Part shown: piece by piece, positions 1-7,250 of the stretch | Position numbering within the stretch: the first letter of the stretch is position 1 | Layout: each line of letters starts with the position of its first letter | Source of the DNA: CAYOFK01 sp964403185 | GTDB lineage: Bacteria; Bacteroidota; Bacteroidia; Bacteroidales; VadinHA17 | Length of the DNA: 7,296 nt | Direction of reading: 5' to 3' | NCBI GenBank assembly: GCA_964403185.1 | Contig: CAYOFK010000147.1 | Location: forward strand, 1 to 7,296 | Made by a program: the position numbers and the translations under genes | The notes under the pieces: model-generated | Databases searched by the model: none | What the model saw: the letters and a program-made list of their open reading frames with translations, nothing else | What the model was told of the DNA's origin: nothing

Positions 1-70
1 GGGTGATTGTTGAAATGAGCATGGAGGGCTTCCCGCTGGATGCTTCCCTGGGATCCCACTTTTTTCATAA
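1..70. repeat. Inverted-repeat arm A (probable artefactual duplicate)
   Basis: This arm matches the reverse complement of 247-316 at 69 of 70 positions. The one difference is G at 28 against the complement of T at 289. Read on the plus strand it encodes the same peptide, including SLGSHFFHN, that the large gene encodes on the minus strand, with an Asp to Gly change. A coding fragment copied backwards beside itself, exactly at a contig end, points to a chimera or a folded assembly path rather than native sequence. Confidence 0.9.
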
Positions 71-3000
71 TGATTGCAATGCGTTTTTTTCCATCCATCT
101 GAACTGTCAGGTTTTGCTTAAACCGGATGTGTTTGAAGTAGGTCGTTTGGCTGATCACTTTCTGTTCTTTAAATACATCCCAGGAAATAAAATCCCCGGG
201 TAAGGTATGGTTCACCGAAAAATACCCTACATTCATGGAGGTGACGTTATGAAAAAAGTGGGATCCCAGGGAAGCATCCAGCGGGAAGTCCTCCATGCTC
301 ATTTCAACAATCACCCNNNNNNNNNNGGCATTGGAAATCTGGGACCAGATAACGGGGATCCCAATAAACCGGTCGCGCGTGCCCCATCTGCCCGGGCCGA
401 TCAGGATATATTTCCGGTCCTCATTTACCATGGTTTTATTAATGGCTTCAATTTCCTCAGCCATTTCCCGTGTATGGATTTTATCAAAGTGGTCGGGATC
501 GACATACACCACATCGGATAGGTCTGATAAGAGTCCGTTCCCCATACTTTTCTGAGCATACAGTATCATATTGTCTTTATCGAGAGCTTTCATGTCGATA
601 CTGTAGTTGGATTCCACTCCTATCAATGGTTTCACCTGCAGCAGATAAAAGGAAGATTTCCCTTCTTTATTGAGGTCAACGGCATATTCGATCTCCACCT
701 GTGATCCGAAGGCCTCCCGTATAAGGTCGAGTATGCTATTGATGGTCTGCGCGAGAGGTATATAGTTGTATTTCAAGATATTGCCAAAATCCACAACACG
801 GGGTCCAGGTTGTTCGATTCCCGGAATGATCTGATCGTCCTCCTGCCGGTAAACAGAGGCTGCGTGTTTCAGGGTTCCGTGTTTCTCGGCCTCACTGATA
901 TCCACTTTTAACAATCCTGCCAGTTCTCCGGTGCGAAGGTCTGTACGCACCCGGTCCAGGTTGACGGCATAGAACCAAACCTGGGAATTCCTGAACAGGT
1001 ATTTGGGGGTATTGATCTGCAGGTTGGGATACACCGGAGAATATCTATAGGCTTTTTCGCCGCTGACCACATAAAGTCCCAATCCAACTGCTGAAAGGGC
1101 AAATCCTTCTTCGGATTTCATATGGGCATAGGGATAATAATTGTATGATTGTGCGGTACCACTCATGTGCGGATAGTACATTTTTTCATGCTTCTGGCCC
1201 ACCACTTCCTGGATCACTACGGCCATTTTCTCATCCTCGGCCCGGTAGTTAATAGCCTGGAAGTAGGCCTTTGCGTTATTTGAATATATGGAAGCATACA
1301 CCAGTTTAACAGCATCTGTAGTCTGTTTGAGTCTTGTGCTGAAATCGGGATTGTTATTGGGCAAAAAGAAGGTGCTGAAAACCCCGGCAAATGGCTGATT
1401 AATAGAATCTTCAAGAAGGCTTGAGGATCTCACGGCAATGGGGCGGGTAATGATTTTCAGCAGTGTGACCAGTTTTTCTTCCAGTTCAGCAGAGAGGCTG
1501 GCATTCAGGAAGCATTGTTGGATGACTTCAAAATTCTGTTCCGTATGGATGATGTTGAGCAATTTATTTTTCTCCAGGAAGGCATCAAATTCATCGGTAC
1601 CTATGATGGCTGTCCGGGGCATGCGGATGTTTATATCGGGCACCAGGTTGGTAAAATTAAAATCATAGATGAGGGTATTCATGAATGCCAGTCCCCTACC
1701 CTTGCCACCCAGTGAACCCGGCATCATTCGAACGATATTTTTCTCATCCAGCAGGGCGGTTTCATCAAAATTAATGATCTTCCCACGGGATTTTTCTTCC
1801 CGTTTCAGGATGATGAGGTCCAGCAATAACTCCCTGAGTTCGTTCAGGTCGTTAAACTCTGACACTTTCAGAGGGTAAATAAGCCGTGCGGCCTCCACCT
1901 CTCCCCTGGCCATAAGCCACATTGAGAAGTGGTTTTTCATTCCATGATATCCCAGGGAATCTTCAGGAACAGTTCTCAGGAAGGATTCAAATTCCTGCAT
2001 GGATTTGGCGACGGCGATCTCGCGACCCAGGCGGTCCCTGTACACAAAATGGCCAAAACCTATATGGTAGTTAATAAAATATTTAAGGTCCTGCAGCAGG
2101 GTTTCCGAGTTTTTATTAATGAAATACACCTGTCTCTTTTCGGCTTCCACGGCATTTTCAGGTTCAGAAGATTGCAGCGCCACCGGCAAGTTGGGAATAT
2201 ATTCCTGGATGTATTCGGCAAGCTCAAATCCCGCGGTGTTTGACAGCTTTCCATTTTTTGGGAATCGCACATCGGAGATCAGGCACAGGAGGTTTTCGCC
2301 AAATTCCCTGATCACCTCCATGGCCTTTTCATAGGTCCGTGCCAGGAGGATCTTGGGTCTGGCACGCAACCTAAGCACCTTATAAATATCGTCCATTCCC
2401 ACATCCTCAATCAGGTGTCGGGTTTGTTCCAGGACCAGGGAGTATAATATGGAAAGGTATTTTGAGTAATATTCAGGGCTGTCTTCAACCAGGAGGATGA
2501 TGCGGGTCACTCCAAGCATGGTATCATTGCCGGCATTGACCATATCTTCCAGAAGTTTCACCATGGCAAAGAAAACCTTGGCATCCCCGTTCCATACAAA
2601 CAGGTTTTCCGGTAATGGGGCTCCCCTCAATTCTTCGGTAAACGGGGCAATGTCGTTTTGGTTATTCAGGAGGAGGTATGTGGGGATGTAGGGATAATCT
2701 TCCCGTATCCGTTTTGAAATTTTCAACGGGTTTTTCTTATCCACACCAACCATGATGATAATGATATCGAAATGCCTGAGTTTAAGTCTCTTGAAAGCCT
2801 CCTCCCCGGAAGATACGCCTGTGACCCTGGGCATGGATCCCAGGTTTATCTGTTGATATTGTCCGAGGATATGATCTGAAAAACGGCCTTCACCCTCAAT
2901 GATGTAGGCATCATACAGGTTGGCAATAAGCAGGATCTCCTTAACTTTAAAAGGTGTCAGGTCGTGAAAGAGGTTGCGTTCGGTATTATGGCGGTCGAGA

Positions 3001-3482
3001 AAACTCTGTAACATTTGCCGTGTGGATAGTTTCGGAGGGTCTTCCCCGGTTTTCCGGGTATCAAGTCCGGTTTTGTCTGCTGATCGTATGATCTCCCGTG
3101 CTTTTTGTTCGTTAATGAAGCGGCCCAGCAGTTTGGACATGCTTCTGATGAGACGTTTCACTGTCTCAGGGATGTCCTGATTTTTTTTGTCTTTCTCAGG
3201 TTGGAAACATGCAGTCAGTTCTCCATCAATACCGTCTATGGATTTGAAATGTGCGGTGTAACACCGGCCGGTATCTATAAAGTCGGGACTGGTATATGAC
3301 CGGCTCTCAAAAGCGATCTGCACAAAGGCTCCACCGGAGTGTTTCATTGCAATGGCGAGCTTGTTGGCAACCTTCTGGAGCGTTTCGGAAATTTCCTTGC
3401 CTTCGCTGATGATCATATTGATCTCGTTTATGAGGGCAAGTTCCTTCAGGTTATTGATACCGGAATTTTGAGATGAAGACAT
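66..3482 (-). CDS. GAF / receiver-like / PEP-synthase ATP-grasp (PPDK_N) multidomain protein, 3' end incomplete
   Basis: I translated this frame codon by codon on the minus strand. From the ATG at 3482 it is open for 1,052 codons to the N gap, then resumes in the same frame for 83 codons to Met 66-68. Domains: a GAF-like region (residues ~12-130); a degenerate receiver-like domain (~180-320) without the usual acidic residues; a second receiver-like domain (~328-475) with Glu333-Asp334, Asp404, Ser438 and Lys457 at the canonical spots plus an insert of about 25 residues; a linker; then a PPDK_N ATP-grasp domain with GGKGRG (592-597), RSSSLLED (685-692), QPFAGV (696-701), LLQVKP ending at 952 and GPGRWG (1029-1034). 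It lacks the swivel phosphohistidine domain and C-terminal barrel of true PEP synthase, so it should not be called PpsA. Similar Bacteroidota proteins are annotated only as PEP/pyruvate-binding domain proteins, with function unknown. The ATG is the only in-frame ATG after the stop at 3594-3596. The native stop codon is not visible because the outermost 70 bases are an inverted duplicate. Confidence 0.9.
247..316. repeat. Inverted-repeat arm B (native coding copy)
   Basis: This is the partner of the arm at 1-70, with a 176-bp spacer. I take it as the native copy because on the minus strand it continues in frame from the other side of the N gap. It also carries the conserved SLGSHFFHNVTS stretch of the large PPDK_N protein, followed directly by further family-like sequence (MNVGYFSV). 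Confidence 0.9.
317..326. other. Scaffold gap of 10 Ns inside the large gene
   Basis: Ten unknown bases join two contigs. The reading frame on the minus strand is the same on both sides. The protein reads ...WSQISNA, then unknown, then VIVEM. From memory of the family, one Lys or Arg separates these blocks, and the bases next to the gap (NGG) would complete an AGG Arg codon. The Ns are therefore probably a fixed-size placeholder for about one missing base. Confidence 0.95.
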
Positions 3483-3577
3483 TGATGGCCGGTCTTTAAT
3501 ATTTTTGTTGACCTTAAAGTTAGTATTTTTTAGGTTCAATTTTGTAGTGTAATGCGGTATGGAGGGGTGAAGGGTGC

Positions 3578-3603
3578 TCCACCTTCGCAATTGCTACGGC
3601 GGA
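3578..3603. repeat. GC-rich imperfect inverted repeat
   Basis: Two 11-base arms around a 4-base AATT centre pair at 8 of 11 positions, or 9 of 11 as RNA of the minus strand if a G-U pair is allowed. The arm text (CTACGGCGGACAAG and its relatives) resembles intergenic repeats I recall from uncultured Bacteroidota and candidate-phylum genomes. That memory cannot be checked here. Confidence 0.4.
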
Positions 3604-3707
3604 CAAGTGGGTGTTGGATGTCAGGATGAGGGGAAGCCACGATTACACCAATAAGTCATCCGTATTCAGAGATCTTCATAACGATTGATGATATTGCATC
3701 CTTTGAC

Positions 3708-3751
3708 AGATCCTGAACCCCCGTACAAACTGTGTTGGCCGGGTTGCCAGG
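3708..3751. repeat. Interspersed intergenic repeat, copy 1
   Basis: It begins with AGATCCTGAACCCC, identical over 14 bases to 7251-7264, and stays recognisably similar for about 30 more bases (CTGTG, then GGCC, GGTT and CAGG). Within this copy AACCC can pair with GGGTT further along, so it may form a hairpin. Both copies lie in non-coding DNA in the same orientation. Confidence 0.55.
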
Positions 3752-3759
3752 GTGTGTCC

Positions 3760-3794
3760 AAGCCGCTTAGCGCTTTGAAAGCGCTTAGCGGCTT
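3760..3794. repeat. 35-bp near-perfect palindrome
   Basis: Two 17-base arms around a single G match at 16 of 17 positions; the mismatch is T against T in the GCCGCTTAGCG part. As RNA or single-stranded DNA it would form a strong GC-rich hairpin. It could be a bidirectional terminator, a REP-like element or a protein-binding site. No T tract follows it closely on either strand, which argues against a classical intrinsic terminator. Confidence 0.75.
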
Positions 3795-3839
3795 TCCAAA
3801 TGGCGGTATTAACCACCTCCCCCTCCTTACAGTCGGGTA

Positions 3840-3911
3840 GGGGCTGTCTCAAAAGCAACCTAATGGCATCATTCCGTACTTGATATGGAATCCGACTTCT
3901 GAGACAGCCCC
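3840..3911. mobile_element. 72-bp MITE-like element or IS remnant with 16-bp terminal inverted repeats
   Basis: The left end GGGGCTGTCTCAAAAG (3840-3855) and the complement of the right end (3896-3911) match at 15 of 16 bases. Starting with GGGGCTGTCTCA resembles terminal repeats of several IS families common in Bacteroidota. The 40-bp interior holds a smaller nested inverted repeat (3871-3878 with 3884-3891, 7 of 8) and no coding sequence. I see no clear target-site duplication. A long stem-loop unrelated to transposition is the main alternative. Confidence 0.5.
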
Positions 3912-3936
3912 AATTTAATGTCTGCTAACGCGAAGA

Positions 3937-3968
3937 TCCCGTTTCAGGCGGGAAGTTGCATAAACTTC
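3937..3968 (-). terminator. Weak candidate korAB terminator structures
   Basis: Directly after the korB stop are two small hairpins on the minus strand: a perfect 6-bp stem (3963-3968 with 3952-3957, 5-base loop) and a 5-bp GC-rich stem, TCCCG with CGGGA (3949-3953 with 3937-3941). They overlap by two bases, so only one can form fully. No T run follows, so intrinsic termination here is uncertain; the larger palindromes downstream could serve instead. Confidence 0.25.
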
Positions 3969-3969
3969 T

Positions 3970-4986
3970 TCAGACCTTATAGGTATGTCCGCTGTTCAAC
4001 AGATCGTCGACATTTTTTATGGCAGATTCCTGGCGAATTTTTTCTATCTGGCTTTTGATGGCCGCATCATAGATAGGTGAGGTGACATTACGGATCACTC
4101 CGAGTGCTATAGGGTAATTGGGCCAGCGCATATTTGCAAGCATTGTATGGATGCCCGGGTTGTTTTCATTGGATTTGTGCACCAGGATGTCTTTTTTCCC
4201 GTACCCATTTTCCCCAAGCTTTACCACCTTAAGTTTTAATCCATCCAGGACCAGGCCTTTATCCATATCTTTTCCGAAGATCATGGGCTCGCCATGTTTG
4301 AGGAACAATTGCCGTTCCATTTTGACCTCTTTACCGGTAACATCCGAAAAGGTTTTGTCGTTATAAATGACACAGTTTTGCAGCACTTCGATCACTGAAG
4401 TTCCTTCATGTCTGGCCGCTTCAATAAATACTTCGGTTGAAAGTTTCACATTGTTATCTACCGCCCGGGCAAAAAAGCGCCCCTGGGCGCCAATCACCAG
4501 TTCACCCGGATGGAAGGGAGCTTCCACCGTACCGAAGGGAGATGTTTTTGTCAGGGTTCCTTTCTTTGAGGTTGGTGAATACTGGCCTTTGGTGAGTCCG
4601 TAGATCTCGTTATTAAACAGCACCAGGTTGAGGTTGATATTCCTGCGGATGAGATGTATGAAGTGGTTGCCTCCGATGGCCAGGGAATCTCCATCGCCGG
4701 TTATCACCCAGACACTCAGATCGGGATTTGCCACTTTGGTACCGCTGGCAATCGCGGCTGCCCGGCCGTGGATGCCATGGAATCCGTAGGTGTTCATATA
4801 ATAGGGGAACCGGGAGGAGCAGCCAATGCCGGAAATAAATGCATATTTTTCACGGTCGATGCCCAGTTCGGCCAGGGCTTTGTGCATGCTATTCAGGATG
4901 GCATGATCGCCACAACCGGGGCACCAGCGGACTTCCTGGTCGCTTTTGAAGTCTTTAAATGTGAGTTTTACATCTTGTTCCGCCAT
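3970..4986 (-). CDS. korB: 2-oxoglutarate (2-oxoacid):ferredoxin oxidoreductase, beta subunit
   Basis: This 338-residue subunit carries the thiamine diphosphate site and the [4Fe-4S] cluster. With KorA it catalyses reversible CoA-dependent oxidative decarboxylation of a 2-oxoacid, probably 2-oxoglutarate to succinyl-CoA, reducing ferredoxin in the cytoplasm. The N terminus has WCPGCGDH (21-28). GIGCSSR holds Cys56, and GDGDSLAIGGNH (97-108) followed by NNEIYGLTKGQ (125-135) forms the TPP/Mg motif. Cys22, Cys25, Cys56 and Cys205 match the four cluster ligands known in archaeal OFOR beta chains. The start follows the korA stop by 6 bases, implying one transcript. Length and motifs are normal and complete. 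The family overlaps with pyruvate and other 2-oxoacid enzymes, so the exact substrate is inferred. Confidence 0.95.
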   Translation of the reverse strand: MAEQDVKLTFKDFKSDQEVRWCPGCGDHAILNSMHKALAELGIDREKYAFISGIGCSSRFPYYMNTYGFHGIHGRAAAIASGTKVANPDLSVWVITGDGDSLAIGGNHFIHLIRRNINLNLVLFNNEIYGLTKGQYSPTSKKGTLTKTSPFGTVEAPFHPGELVIGAQGRFFARAVDNNVKLSTEVFIEAARHEGTSVIEVLQNCVIYNDKTFSDVTGKEVKMERQLFLKHGEPMIFGKDMDKGLVLDGLKLKVVKLGENGYGKKDILVHKSNENNPGIHTMLANMRWPNYPIALGVIRNVTSPIYDAAIKSQIEKIRQESAIKNVDDLLNSGHTYKV

Positions 4987-4992
4987 GATATT

Positions 4993-6837
4993 CTAAGCTT
5001 CAAGGTGTTTAATGAATTCCTCTTTCAGTTCCACCACTGTAAACGGCAGTCCCTGTATTTTATTAAACTGTTCATAGTGAAATTCCTGGCATTTTATACG
5101 AAGGTAGGCGGCAAACTGGCCCAGGTTGATTTCACACACTATTAGTTTTTTAAATTTCTTAAAAACCTCTTTCACATTTGCCGGAAGCGGACGGATATAG
5201 TTAAACCGGGCCAGGCTGATTTTTTTATCTTCTTCCTGAAGTTCATAGACAGCCGTAACCAGGTGTCCATATGTACCGCCCCAGCCAATCACAAGCAAAT
5301 CGCCCTCATCTTCACCGACCACTTCCAGGTCGGGAATCATATCCACTACTTTCTCCACTTTCTCCTCTCTGGTCTTAGTCATTCGTTGGTGGTTCGCCGG
5401 GTCATAGGACACATTTCCTGTGAGGTAATCTTTTTCAAGTCCGCCCACCCGGTGTTCCAAACCCTTCATTCCGGGGATAGCCCAGCTTCTTGCAAGGGTT
5501 TCAGGATCCCTGGCATAGGGCATATAGTTTCTGGTTCCACCGGGAACGATCTTTGGAACGATAGCGGGATAATCTTTCATGGAAGGGATTTTCCAGGGTT
5601 CCGAACCGTTACCCAGAAATCCATCGGTCAGAAGGATCACGGGTGTCATTCGTTCCAGTGCTATTTTTACGGCTGTGTATGCATAATCAAAACAGTCGGA
5701 GGGTGAACTGGCGGCGATCACCACAACCGGACTTTCACCATTCCTGCCATACAATGCCTGCATCAGGTCTGATTGTTCCGTTTTCGTTGGCAGTCCGGTG
5801 GATGGTCCGCCCCTCTGCACATTCACAATAACAATGGGCAATTCAGTCATGACTGCCAGACCCAGGGCTTCCGATTTCAGGGCCAGTCCGGGCCCTGAAG
5901 TTGTGGTGACTCCCAGCAGTCCGGCATAGCTGGCACCTATGGTGGTACAAATGCCGGCAATTTCATCTTCAGCCTGGAAAGATATCACACCCAGGTCTTT
6001 ACGAGCCGCCAATTCTTCCAGGATACCTGTTGCCGGGGTGATAGGATAAGAGCCGATAAAGAGTTTCAGTCCGGCTTTTTCAGCTGCTGCAATCAATCCC
6101 CAGGCGGTAGCCTGGTTTCCATTAATATTCCGGTATGTTCCTTTCTGGATGGGTGCCGGTGAGACCATATAGGTGGGTTTCATAGCTTCAATGGTCTCTG
6201 CAAAATTATATCCGGTTTTCAACACCCGTTTATTGGCTTCAACAATAACCGCGCGTTTCTGAAATTTTTCTTCAAAAAAGGCCTCTGTAAAATTGAGGGG
6301 GCGGTTAAACAGCCAGTAAACCATACCCAGGGCGAACATATTCTTACTGCGAAGGACAGATTTCAAATCCAGTCCGAGATCCTTAATGGCCTCCTTGGTC
6401 AGGCTGGTAATGGGGGCTTTAATGACGTTAAATTCATTGAGACCTTCCTCTGCTATAGGATCTTTGTCGTATCCGGCTTTTTTGATCCATTTTTCCTCAA
6501 AGTTATCCTGATCCAGGATGATGATGCCTTCCGGTTTCATCCATTTAGCATTGGCTTTAAGTGCTGCCGGATTCATAGCGACCAGCACATCGGAATAATC
6601 CCCGGGGGTATATACCTCAGTTTGGCCAACATGTACCTGAAATCCTGAAACACCGCCAACGGTCCCCTGGGGTGCTCTGATCTCAGCCGGGTAGTCAGGA
6701 AATGTGGAGATGTCGTTACCTATGAGTGCGGAAGTATCTGAAAAGAGCGTACCGATGAGCTGCATTCCATCACCGGAATCGCCTGAAAACCTTATCACAA
6801 CCTCTTTAAGTTCAACAACTTCTGGTTTATTACTCAT
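4993..6837 (-). CDS. korA: 2-oxoglutarate (2-oxoacid):ferredoxin oxidoreductase, fused gamma-alpha subunit
   Basis: This 614-residue subunit is the usual fusion of a gamma domain (about 13-200, with FSGDSGDGMQLIG at 17-29 and the FPDYPAEIRAPQGTVGG stretch) to the alpha pyrimidine-binding and CoA-binding domains (about 240-600). Key motifs are SYPITPAT (263-270), FQAEDE (287-292), TTTSGPG (311-317) and RGGPSTGLPTKTEQSDL (342-358), typical of KorA-type proteins. It pairs with KorB to bind the 2-oxoacid, TPP and CoA. No separate ferredoxin-like subunit gene is present here, which fits the two-subunit type that uses external ferredoxin. The start ATG at 6837 has no good Shine-Dalgarno sequence, as is common in Bacteroidota. 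The gene is intact and ends 6 bases before korB. It supports the reductive or oxidative TCA branch in anaerobes. Confidence 0.95.
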   Translation of the reverse strand: MSNKPEVVELKEVVIRFSGDSGDGMQLIGTLFSDTSALIGNDISTFPDYPAEIRAPQGTVGGVSGFQVHVGQTEVYTPGDYSDVLVAMNPAALKANAKWMKPEGIIILDQDNFEEKWIKKAGYDKDPIAEEGLNEFNVIKAPITSLTKEAIKDLGLDLKSVLRSKNMFALGMVYWLFNRPLNFTEAFFEEKFQKRAVIVEANKRVLKTGYNFAETIEAMKPTYMVSPAPIQKGTYRNINGNQATAWGLIAAAEKAGLKLFIGSYPITPATGILEELAARKDLGVISFQAEDEIAGICTTIGASYAGLLGVTTTSGPGLALKSEALGLAVMTELPIVIVNVQRGGPSTGLPTKTEQSDLMQALYGRNGESPVVVIAASSPSDCFDYAYTAVKIALERMTPVILLTDGFLGNGSEPWKIPSMKDYPAIVPKIVPGGTRNYMPYARDPETLARSWAIPGMKGLEHRVGGLEKDYLTGNVSYDPANHQRMTKTREEKVEKVVDMIPDLEVVGEDEGDLLVIGWGGTYGHLVTAVYELQEEDKKISLARFNYIRPLPANVKEVFKKFKKLIVCEINLGQFAAYLRIKCQEFHYEQFNKIQGLPFTVVELKEEFIKHLEA

Positions 6838-6879
6838 TATCAGGTTTCATTAATTTAGGGTTGTTTAAAAAAAAATTAA

Positions 6880-6911
6880 ATGCATATAATTCGGAATCTC
6901 ATTATATGCAT
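6880..6911 (-). promoter_or_regulatory. Perfect 11-bp inverted repeat plus T tract in the presumed korA leader
   Basis: ATGCATATAAT (6880-6890) and ATTATATGCAT (6901-6911) are perfect inverted arms with a 10-base spacer. On the minus strand, toward korA, the hairpin is followed after four bases by nine Ts (6875-6867), which is terminator-like. It lies 42 bases upstream of the korA ATG. It could be an operator for a dimeric regulator, an attenuator in the leader, or a terminator for transcription arriving from further upstream. The stem is AT-rich, which favours an operator over a strong terminator. Confidence 0.5.
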
Positions 6912-6954
6912 CAAAAATTTCGTTCTCTGTTTTAGGATCGGTTCACAGTCAGTA

Positions 6955-6962
6955 CAAAATTA
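6955..6962 (-). promoter_or_regulatory. Candidate Bacteroidota-type -7 box for korAB
   Basis: On the minus strand the sequence TAATTTTG fits the Bacteroidota -7 consensus TAnnTTTG at every fixed position. Transcription would begin near 6948, giving a leader of about 110 bases that contains the inverted repeat at 6880-6911. I do not see a well placed TTG at the -33 position, so the assignment is tentative. Confidence 0.4.
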
Positions 6963-7250
6963 AGGATTTTAAAAGAGTAAATTTCATTTACTATTGTTTT
7001 TTTCAACATAATATTAAAGATATGCGGAGAATGTTAAAAAACAATTTAAAAAGTTAAAAACAGATCTATTCTAATGCCGGATGTTTGGGATAAGGTGCGG
7101 AAGAATATTTGCTCAGGAGGTTTAGGTGAGAGGGCCAACCTGCGCCTAAGCTTCGGTTGACAGGGCGAGGAAGGGAGTAGGAAGGAGGGAATGATTTCTC
7201 AATTTCCAAAATTCAAAAACCAGGAATTAAATATTGGTGAAATTTTTGTG

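Larger units (their letters stand above)
3483..3969. other. Intergenic region rich in palindromes, no gene seen
   Basis: This 487-bp stretch lies between korB and the large gene. I see no credible coding sequence on either strand; the longest open stretch, about 60 codons on the minus strand near 3676-3858, runs through palindromic DNA. It contains, in order, a GC-rich imperfect hairpin, one copy of an interspersed repeat, a 35-bp palindrome, a 72-bp element with terminal inverted repeats, and small hairpins just after the korB stop. The promoter of the large gene should lie near 3500-3560. A box resembling TAnnTTTG (TAACTTTA, 3522-3515 on the minus strand) is there but lacks the final G and a properly spaced -33 element. 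Confidence 0.7.

Noticed and set aside
3..203. Plus-strand open frame whose first residues resemble the large protein (SLGSHFFHN)
   Set aside because: It is the inverted duplicate of the minus-strand gene at the contig end; after position 70 the similarity stops and the frame is antisense to the real gene.
66..3482. Annotation as phosphoenolpyruvate synthase (ppsA)
   Set aside because: Only the ATP-grasp part is present; the swivel histidine domain and PEP-binding barrel are missing, and the N-terminal half is unrelated to PpsA.
3515..3522. Promoter -7 box (TAACTTTA) for the large gene
   Set aside because: It lacks the final G of TAnnTTTG, and the only upstream TTG is 14 bases away, too close for the usual spacing; noted only in the intergenic entry.
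3708..3794. CRISPR-like repeat cluster
   Set aside because: The repeats here are of different kinds and are not evenly spaced; there is no direct repeat-spacer pattern.
3676..3858. 60-codon minus-strand open frame in the intergenic region
   Set aside because: It runs through the repeat copy, the 35-bp palindrome and the end of the 72-bp element; the translated sequence simply reflects these repeats.
4654..5145. 163-codon plus-strand open frame
   Set aside because: It lies opposite the intact korB start and korA end, whose family motifs are unambiguous; the plus-strand translation shows no recognisable motifs.
5263..5706. 147-codon plus-strand open frame
   Set aside because: It is fully antisense to conserved korA sequence with no family resemblance, so it is a shadow.
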